64,000 nucleotides of DNA. It comes from Takifugu bimaculatus (taxonomy: Eukaryota; Chordata; Actinopteri; Tetraodontiformes; Tetraodontidae). The first letter of the stretch is position 1, and each line of letters opens with the position of its first letter. Below, one piece after another: positions 13,722 to 23,150 of the stretch. The stretch covers positions 15,876,955 through 15,940,954 of the forward strand of contig CP034975.1 of NCBI GenBank assembly GCA_004026145.2. Reading direction: 5' to 3'. A program made the translations under genes and the position numbers. The notes below the pieces were generated by a model that searched no databases, had not been told where the DNA came from, and was given only the letters and a program-made list of their open reading frames with translations.

Positions 13722-14954
13722 TACCAGGACGTGACCTCCATTGTCTCCGGGTTGTCTGGACAGACTAACTCCCAGCCACTGATGATTGCTGTCTGCTTTA
13801 CACGTCTTCCCACAGTTCTCTACATCTGCATATCAACACCAATGCAAATATATTTACAACGAGGTAACACACACACACACACACACAGACACACAGACAC
13901 ACACACAAACACACACTCACTTGAGTTGTGGTATTAACTTTAATTGTGGTTGCCCAGATACAAACTTGGGTAAAACAATTTTTATCTTCCCTCTCAGCAA
14001 CTCTGAGGTCAACACACACTGTAAGGCTTGATTTTCTGACAGAAATTTAAAAATTAGCTTGCTGGATAAAGCTGTACTGTACAGGGTCAGCGAAGGGGGG
14101 CCTGTTCTACAACACAACATGTAGACATACACAAACACACCTGAATGCATTTGACGGCAGCGGCGGTGCTCAGCACTGATGTCACAACTGTAAATGGCTC
14201 CCGGAGAGTCAACCGAAGGACTAGAGGAAGAGTTCGCTACTGGAGCTCCAACCACCAACCTTAGGAAGAGACAGACAGACAGAGACAGGGACAGAGACGG
14301 ACAGAGGGACACAGTCAGACAGAAGATTGAGATGTAGACTGCCTGCAGCTGTGTCTGCAGCTGAAGAGCAAAGCATCAAAGAACCTCTGTCATTAACAAG
14401 AACTGACTAATTAATATGTAGACACACACAGAGAGACAAGTCAACACTTCAAATGTGAAGAGAAGTACAAAACGGGCAAAAAAAGTCCTGCCCTCCTTAA
14501 AGAACCAACCGAATTAAACAACAGATGAAAGTGAGTGAAAATATGAAAAGATGAAATCAAAGAAAACACCTTAAAACACGTACATTGTTCTTATATTTCA
14601 TATAAGAACAATGTATATCTATTAAGAACTAACGATAAGTGATCATCAAAATGGGTTCAATTTGTGGTTCACAGCAATAATGGAAAAGAAACTGAAAATC
14701 CCAGTCTAGTGTTTGACAAACAGGTAAAGTGTGTAACAACACACAGCAACAACAGTGTCAGCAGAGGTGCAGGACAACAAGGTGAGAACAGACCAGCTCT
14801 GAGCTCTGTGCTGATGCAGCAGCACAGAGTATCCGAACATGGAGGACGGAGGACCACTGAACACCAGACTATGCTCCTGGTCCAGATTGTATCCTGCTGC
14901 AGGATGGATGAGGAGCAGAAGCTGAGCCAGGATCAGTCCGCAGCCCACATACAT
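2388..14954 (-). CDS. itga4: Integrin alpha-4, 28 coding exons
   Basis: Alpha subunit of VLA-4/LPAM-type integrins, a plasma-membrane receptor that pairs with beta-1 or beta-7 and binds VCAM-1, MAdCAM-1 and fibronectin. Coding exons, 5' to 3': 14954-14794, 14259-14141, 13819-13725, 13054-12922, 12459-12392, 12232-12100, 11180-11095, 10972-10910, 10815-10675, 10214-10106, 9071-8977, 8842-8752, 8645-8600, 8507-8353, 7797-7643, 7461-7309, 6800-6724, 6318-6180, 5995-5894, 5388-5312, 5098-5009, 4896-4809, 4717-4610, 4469-4344, 4134-4009, 3105-3005, 2891-2772, 2492-2388. The total is about 1,020 codons (human about 1,032, also 28 exons). A signal peptide (MYVGCGLILAQLLLLIHPAAG) precedes a seven-bladed FG-GAP propeller with calcium loops DLNADGLSD, DLDDDGYPD and DIDHNGYQD. 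The membrane helix in exon 27 leads to the GFFKR motif and a RDSWDYV tail that keeps the serine and paxillin-binding context of alpha-4. Alpha-4 is preferred over alpha-9 because of the tail and the cerkl neighbour. All exon phases agree except exon 26, which has no open frame. Start: ATG at 14954, five bases after an AG acceptor, implying an upstream non-coding exon. Confidence 0.95.
3005..3105 (-). other. itga4: itga4 coding exon 26 with broken reading frame
   Basis: This is the membrane-proximal ectodomain exon. Splice sites look normal (acceptor AG 3107-3106, donor GT 3004-3003) and neighbouring exons end and start in phase 0, yet the exon is 101 bases and no frame is open. The 5' part reads GRHGIMK in frame, then TGA at 3081-3079. 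One base later the frame reads IESTAVMSSPKADPHTIL, aligning with the equivalent alpha-4 segment. The 3' end fits exon 27 only in the third frame (TDNRSQE, then VVVEAL). Two extra single bases would explain this: one near 3085-3084 and one near 3029-3024. They may be sequence errors, a real allele, or decay of an exon that can be skipped in frame. Confidence 0.7.
4296..4315. repeat. (GT)n tract in itga4 intron 24
   Basis: It reads (AC)n on the itga4 sense strand and lies about 30 bases downstream of the 5' splice site at 4343. A CT-rich run separates it from the donor. Confidence 0.9.
4528..4546. repeat. (AC)n tract in itga4 intron 23
   Basis: It reads (GT)n on the itga4 sense strand, in the 3' half of the 140-base intron ahead of exon 24. 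Confidence 0.9.
6001..6032. repeat. (CA)16 tract at itga4 intron 18 3' splice site
   Basis: It reads (GT)n on the sense strand and ends only five bases before exon 19, so the usual pyrimidine tract is replaced by GT repeats followed by TACAG. Confidence 0.9.
6684..6716. repeat. (GT)n tract after itga4 intron 17 donor
   Basis: It reads (AC)n on the sense strand, starting about eight bases into intron 17 after GTAAGA. Confidence 0.9.
8715..8738. repeat. (GT)n tract after itga4 intron 12 donor
   Basis: It reads (AC)n on the sense strand, about 13 bases after the 5' splice site of intron 12, a 106-base intron. Confidence 0.9.
8849..8919. repeat. Long (AC)n tract filling itga4 intron 11
   Basis: About 35 dinucleotide units occupy more than half of the 134-base intron. 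On the sense strand it is (GT)n abutting the acceptor sequence TTGCAG of exon 12, with no normal pyrimidine tract. It is likely polymorphic in length. Confidence 0.95.
10614..10664. repeat. (GT)n tract after itga4 intron 9 donor
   Basis: It reads (AC)n on the sense strand, about 10 bases after the exon 9 donor. With the opposite tract at 10824-10841, exon 9 is flanked by complementary repeats. Confidence 0.9.
10824..10841. repeat. (AC)n tract before itga4 exon 9
   Basis: It reads (GT)n on the sense strand, ending about nine bases before exon 9. Intron 8 is only 94 bases long. Confidence 0.9.
13075..13106. repeat. (AC)n tract before itga4 exon 4
   Basis: It reads (GT)n on the sense strand, about 20 bases upstream of the exon 4 acceptor, at the 3' end of intron 3. 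Confidence 0.9.
13411..13720. repeat. Dispersed repeat bounded by (GT)n tracts, in itga4 intron 3
   Basis: Two (GT)n tracts (13411-13445 and 13685-13720) bracket a unit containing 'gaggagcaagtcctcacaac', a run of degenerate TTAGGG/GGTTA-rich sequence (about 13565-13635) and 'cttcacaaagatagacgtac'. This order matches a common fish element that I recall as linked to CA/GT microsatellites. A reverse-oriented fragment of the same type lies at about 27,240-27,400. The 13685-13720 tract reads (AC)n on the itga4 sense strand right after the exon 3 donor. Confidence 0.55.
13866..13917. repeat. (AC)n-rich tract in itga4 intron 2
   Basis: It reads (GT)n on the sense strand, about 47 bases upstream of the exon 3 acceptor, with interspersed AGACAC and AAACAC variants. 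Confidence 0.9.
14581..14615. repeat. Perfect 16-bp inverted repeat with 3-base loop
   Basis: TACATTGTTCTTATAT at 14581-14596 is followed by TTC and then by its exact reverse complement at 14600-14615. It lies inside itga4 intron 1. It could form a cruciform in DNA or a stable hairpin in RNA from either strand. The stem is short for a typical microRNA precursor. Confidence 0.9.
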
Positions 14955-15413
14955 GGTGCCTAATGAGGGATGCAAAATGGAGAAAAAAACACGGGACAAG
15001 GTCACGAGGTCATCGATTGACGCAAGGTAAGAAACAGTCTTTAAAGCTCGATTTCTACAGCTACGCATTATCAAATTAATCTTGGCTGGTGAATTTCAGT
15101 CAGATCCACGGAATTTAATACTACTGTGTTATGACTTTGCCTCAGAAATGCCAGCTTAAAAACCGCATCACTAATAAAAAAGAACTTATGGGTGACAATC
15201 GAGTTTCCCGTGTGCAGGATTTGTCGCCATCTATCAGCCAGATCATATATTGCATTAACTGATATCCCGTCTTATCCTCCTTTTTTGCACGTAGGAGATC
15301 TAATGCAGAAGAAAATCCAAAACCATGTCAATCATTATTAGGTATTAGGTTCACTTAATAAATATATAATTTAATAATTTATAGTTTCTGAATTTTTCCA
15401 TTCTGATTTGTTT

Positions 15414-15414
<1 letters not shown>

Positions 15415-15498
<84 letters not shown>
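15415..15498. repeat. (GATA)n tetranucleotide microsatellite
   Basis: About 20 nearly perfect GATA units lie in the 5' flank of itga4, between the coding start and the CpG-rich region. I assign it no function. Confidence 0.95.
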
Positions 15499-15779
15499 TA
15501 TTAAATACACTTCAAAGATTTTTTGATTGAACTGATTGAATGTGAGGTATTGAAAGAAGAAATGACAGAAACACAGCACATGAACTTTCATTAAAGTTCT
15601 CAACAGTAAAAGTTCTCAGCGCTCTTGGATTTTTGATGTATTGGATTTTTGGCTGTATATTCACCATTCTACAGTCATTCTTGTTATGTTTAGATTAATA
15701 TCATTCTAATCTAACCTTTGAATTAATATCTCAAATATTTTTCAGGTTAAAGTATTTGCCGCATTTAAGGAGTATTTCT

Positions 15780-16200
15780 TCCCATTCATTCACTACCAAC
15801 CTCTGCTGTGTTGAGATCAGTGTTGAGATTAAGAGCAGAAAGATCTTCCAGGAGATGGATTAAATCCGCCGTTGCCGGTTCCACTCCCTCGTGAAACCGC
15901 CTGTTGCTCCACGGTCCCTTAAAGTTGAGCGCGTGGACCGCGCGCGAGGGTCACGCGAGCGTGGACGGATAACCAAAGAGAAAAAACCCCAGAAAGAAAT
16001 GATGACGATAAAATGCGACGGTGGGTCAAAGCTGTGAAGGTAAAGTCCGTCTGAGTGGAAGATGAAGTTAATAACGCGCTCAACCGAACCGAGGGGACGC
16101 TCCCTCTCTGTGGTGAGTGCGGGAGCGCGTGCGTCGGTTTCCTCTCCACCCGCGTGCGTGTGCGTGTGTGCGTGCGTGTGTTCGGGGTGTTTCCTCTTCA
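15780..16200 (-). promoter_or_regulatory. itga4: Likely itga4 promoter and non-coding first exon region
   Basis: CpG density rises sharply here, for example the GCGCGTGGACCGCGCGCGAG stretch near 15930-15949. On the itga4 sense strand it precedes an exon whose ATG sits five bases after a good 3' splice site (pyrimidine-rich tract plus CATTAG, ending at 14960). An upstream untranslated exon must therefore exist if that acceptor is used. I cannot fix its donor or the transcription start. Confidence 0.4.
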
Positions 16201-18240
16201 GTTGGGTTATCGACTCACTGAACGGAGTCAGGCTGGTTGTAATCTGATTACTGACTCAAACTCACATAAACAGATGATAGTTGTTCTCATCCTTCCTTGG
16301 ATTTAGAACATTTACGGACATTTTCAGGGGGTGAAAAAAGTTCTGTGGTGTATTTTTTCATGTTCTAACCATTTGAAAAGGAAATTTGATTCATTTAAAT
16401 AGTTTTATGACAGAATTTTTCTTTATTAAAACTTCACCCTGCAATTAAAATACATCATCTACTTAGTTCTGTATATAAAATATCAACATTTGTTTGTTTT
16501 TTACACAAAGTGCTTCTGTTCATTCTTATTAACAATAGATTTGTTATACAGTTCCATGTTTTTGTGTAATATATTTGTTATATGCTTGCACAATTCAGTG
16601 TGTGGTCGCGTTTTCACCGTTGCCAGTGTGGTGCACCACAGCCCAAACTCCTGCTCAGCCTCTCGGGGAAGAGGAAGTCCCTTTTGTGTGTCTGTGGCGG
16701 GTCACCAGATCATCACAGACCCACACACCTCACCAGCAACTTCCGCGATGCATTGACCATATCCAGTTAAAGTTCGGCAGCATGTCCTTACAGAGTCACG
16801 CAGCTCCGAGGAATCCCAGGCTTTTGTCCAAAGGGACGCCGAGCAAAAGAAGGAAGGGCATTTTCACAGCAGTTTATTCATCCGCGTCTCACTGCAACAT
16901 TTATAAAAACTATTTGCAAACAATGCCTTTCTTGTGCTCAAAAGGAGTTTCTTCCCTAGTTTTTCCATTTTTATCCGTTCTGATAAAAATAGTCCAGACA
17001 GAAAGACAGTTGTACAGCAGACAGACTGTTTGGGTTCACGACAGGAACTCCATGCTACACGCAGACATGCATCCATTCTCAGTGTGTGTTGGTATTTCCT
17101 GTTAATGACCCAGCAGTTACGACATTGTGGTGCGTTCAGCTACTGTTCCCACCCTCCCACGAACCCTGAAGGAGCTAAAAGCAACAAACGACCCCACGGA
17201 GGAATTCTTCACCCTCTGACTCGTTTTCTTAGTCGCTGTCACTGATACTGTTCATCATTTCATGTTTTAAAGATGGTGGGGCTCTCCCAGAAGCAACAGT
17301 CACGCCGTCAGTCAGGCTGACATCGTGTTCTAGTAAACCTGAGAGAATGATCTGGGAAAGTGAATCATAAACCCACCCAGGGAGGGGTCACACCATCCAG
17401 GAGATGGATTAAATCTCCTGGACTCAAGAGAGTGGAAAAATGACATCACAGACTGAACGGCTCATGGTGTGGCTGTATGGTCTCCATATGAGTGTGTGCA
17501 CGGGGATCTTCTCCCACACTTGCACCGGGTACTGGCGAGCTCCTGTGGGATGCGACGATACTCCCAGGGATGCTTGGTTAGATTCATGGTGAACAGGATG
17601 GTCACACACTTGGGCCACATGAGGCCCAAACCCAGAGCCAACTGCACCATCAGATGGTCTGACAATGGGTCTGAGGTCCCTGAGGGCGCCCAGGACACCA
17701 CCAGCTCACACAGGGAAGTCTGTACATCCCTCTAGAGATGGGCAGTCACTGACCCACTGCCAAACTGCTCATGCTGGAAAACTCTGGAGACAACAGAACA
17801 TTCTGCACACATATGTGAAGTGAACATCTCAGCCAGTCCTAGTGTCCTCTGGTAACTGTCCACAGGGCTGCACGGTGCCAGGCTCTGGCCTTTGTGCCAC
17901 CCTCATGGAGTGTGTTTCTGAACAGCTGGACGGTCGTAGAGTTTGACGCCCTCCACCGCAACTCCACCACCCCTGGTTGACCCACCCGTCTCCTGGTATC
18001 TCCTCCATGCTCGTGGCACTGCTTAATCTGCCGTCTGTCCCATTTGAGCACCAGCAGGTGAACCGGACCCACTATCAACTCTTCACTCAACAGGTGGACA
18101 TGTGATTGATTTGGAGAGACACGGTGATAATTGTGTGATTCCTCCTAAACAGCGTACGTTGTCAGATGAAGCAGGCTCTGTTAGCTTGTCATTAAAATAG
18201 TTCCACTAGTTTGAAATGATGTGATCATATCTGTGGGGGT
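16200..18240. other. Intergenic DNA, no supported gene
   Basis: No open frame here has recognisable family motifs, consistent splice sites or a coherent exon series. Near 17,462-17,701 the reverse strand has a frame with a faint cysteine-rich pattern (KHPWEYRRIPQ then TRCKC), which I do not accept as a gene. A 20-base direct repeat links 15847-15866 with 17396-17415. Confidence 0.5.
17396..17419. repeat. Second copy of a 20-base repeat, inside a small hairpin
   Basis: TCCAGGAGATGGATTAAATC occurs here and, identically, at 15847-15866 in the presumed itga4 5' region. At this copy the flanks form an inverted repeat, CCAGGAGAT / ATCTCCTGG, around a seven-base loop. It may be a trace of local duplication or a shared dispersed element. 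Confidence 0.6.
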
Positions 18241-18241
18241 G

Positions 18242-18268
18242 GAGGGGGGGGGGGGGGGGGGGGGGGGT
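18242..18268. repeat. Poly-G tract
   Basis: Roughly 25 consecutive G bases, preceded by a G-rich lead-in. Homopolymers of this kind are often mis-sized in assemblies. Confidence 0.85.
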
Positions 18269-18269
18269 T

Positions 18270-19350
18270 GTCAGTGCAATGGTCTCTGCCATAAACACTC
18301 CTTTTCTTTCATTCTGGAGGATTTTGGTTGTTTGTCAGGTCGCAAAACAAAAGTAAATTGATATGATTAAGGTTTAGTGAATTTTTGTTTTTGTGAAGAA
18401 GTCTGCACATGTTTGTTGGATCACAGGAGGTGCTGCTCCATGTCTGCAACCTTGGGTTTCACTACAACCTGCCTGGAGCTCTGCTCACCACTGCACAGTC
18501 ATGAGCTTCTAAATCATTTGATACAGATTTGTATTATTATGCAGTTTCCATGCAAGCAGAGACACAAACAAACACCGAGTTCCAACTCCCATAATTCCTC
18601 TCTTGTACAGTAAGCCAGAATAGTCAGATGTTGAGATTCAGAATAAAAAAAGCACTTTGGCCTGCAAACATGTATAAAAAGGCAGTTGTTGTGAGTGTAG
18701 CCGTCCCTGAGCTCTGATGCTTCGGCACGGCTTTACTGCGAGTGTTTACTGTGACATCCTTGATGTTATTTCTATAGATCCTGGTGATCCTATAGATCCT
18801 GGTGATCCTGGTCAGTCAGTCGGTGTCTGACTCAGTGTTTGATGTCAGCCACTGACATGCCATACATGTCAGTATTCTGTGTATATTTCAGGACCCAGGA
18901 AAAACATTATTATCTGTAATTTCCAAAATAAAGAAGAAGAAGAAGAACTCGAATAAAACTGCATTTATTTAAATCAACAAAGATTATGGGTTTTAACGAT
19001 TACTTTCAGGACTAATTGGTTTTTCTGTCCACCAAGAAGACCAAGGGTGTGTTTGTATGTCTGTTGCCTTGTTATCTGTGGTATGCTAATAGACAGCAGC
19101 TCCCTGCTGTGTTCACATGGAGTGATCGTAGATTAGTCTTATCAGATACAAGACTTTGATCTCATGATGTGTGTGTGTGTGGGGGGGAGGTGTGGGGGTG
19201 TGGGTGTGTGTGTGAGTGTGTGTGGGTGTGTGTGGGTGGGTGTGTGAGTGTGCATGAGTGTGGGTGTGCGTTTGCAGACAAAATGCAAGGGATGGAAAGG
19301 GCGGACTGACATCTCTAAAAGTCTGAGGAAACTGCTGCTTATTTCTCCGA

Positions 19351-19387
<37 letters not shown>

Positions 19388-20064
19388 AACCCTGAACAGT
19401 TCTGTTTCTGGCCTGTTGTCTTCTTCTTTTACTGTTCAGGAATCATTTTGAACAGTTTAAATTAACTTGTTTCAGCTTACTGTCTCCAGAATAAGAACTT
19501 TCTGGCCTTTTTCATGGATCCTCACAGTCACACAGAACTTGACTGTTGGAGCATAGTTTTACGCTCGGGTCATCGTGTTATAATCAGCGTGATCAGAATT
19601 CTCAAGAGACTCGAAAATAAATTAGAAACAGAACAAAACAAAAACACCAACAGCAGATCCACACTTGAGCCAGAATGTTTAAAATATAAGCAACAGCATT
19701 TTGCAGGAAAACTGAACAAAGTTAGGAAGTGAAGTGGGTCAGACTGGAAGCAGGAAGTGGGACTGTAAACTGCGAAGGATTTTCATAGTGGACAATATGG
19801 GTCATCATTTTAACCTTACCATGTCGGCTCATAATCATTGGTCTCCCTCTATTTAGAATTGTCATTATAAATATAGATTTTTTTCCATTTTAAAATCAAT
19901 AGCAGCGTTTCTTAGCAACAAGACTAAACATACACACTTTACACACAGATCAGACCTTAAAAAATGGCTTAGTTTTAAACATTAGCAGCACTCCGAAGCT
20001 CTAGAGCCTCGTTTGGACATATTCCTGTAGCTGAGGTCACTGACAGTTATTTATGACATCACAA

Positions 20065-20113
<49 letters not shown>

Positions 20114-20341
20114 TGTAGGTCGGTAAAATAAACTGTCAAACACAGGGGAGCATAAATATTTTAGCTATGGTGTATGCACGCAGGCACGCACACACATGCA
20201 CACGTGCACACACATACGTATGCACACACAGGGACCAGGACCCCCAGGGAAGTGGGGCGGGGGGTGTCTGAACAGGCTGTGACATCTCCAGGCCATGATA
20301 ACGTCTACTAATTGGTTCCATCAGGACTCAGTCTGCATGCA

Positions 20342-20434
<93 letters not shown>

Positions 20435-20876
20435 AAACCACCTCAGAGTATCAGCTACAGAGTATGTAAGTGTTTTTCTTTTGAGTAATAAGACATTATT
20501 CTTCCTTCTCTTTACAAAACACAGGGGAGACTCTTTCATTTCAGGAGAGCGAGTCCTGAACATGCTGCTGATTCTGCAACAGTGACAAGAGAGCAGCGTT
20601 TCACGGCTCCTTTTAGAACGCATCGGTGCTCCCTAACGTAATCATCAGTTCAACAATTAAATCAAACTAAACAAAAAAAGAGGCAAGGTTGTACTTAGAC
20701 AACCTGGAGAATTAAATATCTTTATAGAAATGTTCTTTCCCTCTGACAGAAAACAGAATACTGAACTCGGGCCAGGACGACTGTGAAAGTCAACATAAAT
20801 AAACTGATGCCAGTGAACTGGGTCACTGTTCATATCAGCGTCGGTCATTTCAAATACAGCAGTAGTGAATTATCAG

Positions 20877-20910
<34 letters not shown>

Positions 20911-20987
20911 ATGTGTGGATGTGGATGTGTGTGTGTGTGTGTCTTTTATCCCACAGGCAACACAAGCTGTCACTAAAAAATGCCTTT

Positions 20988-21063
<76 letters not shown>

Positions 21064-22376
21064 CATCAAAACATTTTTTTCCTCACTTCTTTCAGGGGTC
21101 TATGGAATTATTTCTAACATATGCAGATGTGAACAAACATCTGATCACACTGGAAGCTGAGCTGAGCAGCAACACGTCCTTTTGATTCGCCACATAGCTG
21201 CTGGATCGAAGCTCCTCCAGTGAGTGCCGCTACAGGGAAGCCTACTATAAATTCACAGTAACCATTATTTTTAATACATACACATTACGTGAAAACCTGT
21301 GACGTGGACACACACCAGTTATGCTTCCGTCTGCAGCGTATCAGTGAGACGTTCAGAATTGTTCATTTATAGATGATCAGTCTGGAGAATGATGTCTCAA
21401 GGCCTGTCTCAGACCCACATATTTCCTCCCAAGCCTGAGCCCCAACCAGCTTTCTGTCCTCTGGCCTGCTCGAGCTCCGGTTGTGGCTATTTTCCAATCT
21501 GCCAGCTTGATCTAAAATCAGCTAGCCATCAGCTTGCTATACGCCCGTGTGAAATTCAGCTCCAGGGTCAGTTTGCCAGGAAAACTAGCCTCCAAAAAAC
21601 ACATTTGTAGACACGGTGGAAGCGCGCTACAATGATTTACAATGAGAGGCCATGCGAGGTTTAAATAAATAAGAATGACTCTCGCTGCCTTATTACAATT
21701 TTCATGTAATACAAGAATGTCTTGTTATTTCCAATTTAAATCTCATGCACAAAAATCAGTCCAGCCTGCATGTTTCTTGGGTTTTACTCCTGCCTCTAAC
21801 CTGGAGACTGGTGGGGCAGATTCCAGCACCCCTGTGACCCTGATAGGGATGAAGCACTGACTTGAGAAAAGAGAGATGATTGATGGTTAAAATGCGCCGC
21901 CACAATGACGCATCATCTCCTGTCTTAGCAAATGAATTGCATTTGACGAAGGCTAAATATGATTTCACTGCAAGTTCACCATTACAGCAACTAAAAATGG
22001 GATTCCGAGTACTCATAAACTACTGATGTATGTCACAGTGGAGATTAAAAGATACCAAATTTCACCAACGTGTGCACCATCCTGTCCCAGCGGCCTTGAG
22101 GAGGTTGATGTCACATCCTGTATTGAACAAGAGCCATTGTGATTCTGCGGAAGTAAACTTGTTGTGGGCAGACAGTTCTTCCTTCTGTTGGGGGACAGTC
22201 AGTGTGATCTGAGGAGGACGGTGCTGTGCTGCAGGGTCATGGCGGCCATTCATCACCATGACAATGCTGCTTGCATGTAACTCTGTCAGTCAGTAGTAGG
22301 TGCATTCAAGGGTTCACAGGAAGCTAGAAAGAAGAAGTGACATTTGGAAGCTTCTTGCTAAATGGGATGCAAATGA

Positions 22377-22407
<31 letters not shown>

Positions 22408-22565
22408 ACCTCCACTCCCCAAAAAAATGCTGAAAGGCACAATTCACAAAAATAATCTGTATAGGGCACCTGCAGTGTGATTCTTTACATGGTGTATTTC
22501 AGAGATATCCACAATAACAGAAATGAAAAACATTGGCATCATGTGGTGCCCATAAGGTGCAGGGC

Positions 22566-22600
<35 letters not shown>

Positions 22601-23084
22601 GGGGGGGGTCATCAATGCAAGTAGCAGCACACATAGAATCACAGAACCCTTTAAACATTGTACTAACTCATCAAATAAAGTCTAATTAGGATTATTCTGC
22701 CACAGTTCAGTTCTGCCCCATGCAGCCGGCCGTCTTTCTACCAGACCCCGGCAGCGGTTGGGTTCCAACCCCACCGTTACATATTTGGATGAGCTGTTGG
22801 GCCACTTCCTGTTCTTTCTTTATTGATGCAGTTGATACCTCTCACACAGGCTTAAATGAACATATGCTAATGTGCAGCTCCACCAACAGTTATGTTGATG
22901 AGCCTCCCCAGGAGGAAAACCTATCTCAGCTATAGGCTGACATCTAATTGGTCCTGTCACAGCCTGTGGAAGCAGATAGTGGGTGGAGGACAACTTCATC
23001 CCGAAAGTTTATCTACCCAGGCCCTTATCACTAAAAAATGTACATACACACACACACACACACACAGTACTGTGGTCGGATAGG

Positions 23085-23145
<61 letters not shown>

Positions 23146-23150
23146 TGAAA
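18270..23150. repeat. Intergenic block rich in (GT)n/(AC)n microsatellites
   Basis: Tracts: GT-rich 19167-19265, AC 19352-19385, AC 20067-20110, GT 20344-20433 (about 45 units, the longest), GT 20878-20941, AC 20991-21060, poly-C with AC 22377-22408, GT with poly-G 22568-22608, AC 23046-23067 and GT 23090-23143. A (GAA)n run lies near 18,933-18,948, and 'gatcctggtgatcctatagatcctgg' repeats near 18,775-18,812. The tracts at 20878-21060 form an inverted GT/AC pair about 50 bases apart. No gene is supported. Confidence 0.8.

Noticed and set aside
16575..17105. 176-residue plus-strand frame in the intergenic gap
   Set aside because: Overlapping frames in all three phases, no recognised domain, no splice or poly(A) context. 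Compatible with chance.
17462..17701. Reverse-strand frame with KHPWEYRRIPQELASTRCKC, reminiscent of the W-x-Y...R-x-P...C-x-C core of IL-17 cytokines
   Set aside because: The resemblance is faint. The expected residues before and after the core are missing, the frame stops soon after, no partner exon or signal peptide is visible, and the overlapping frames look equally open.
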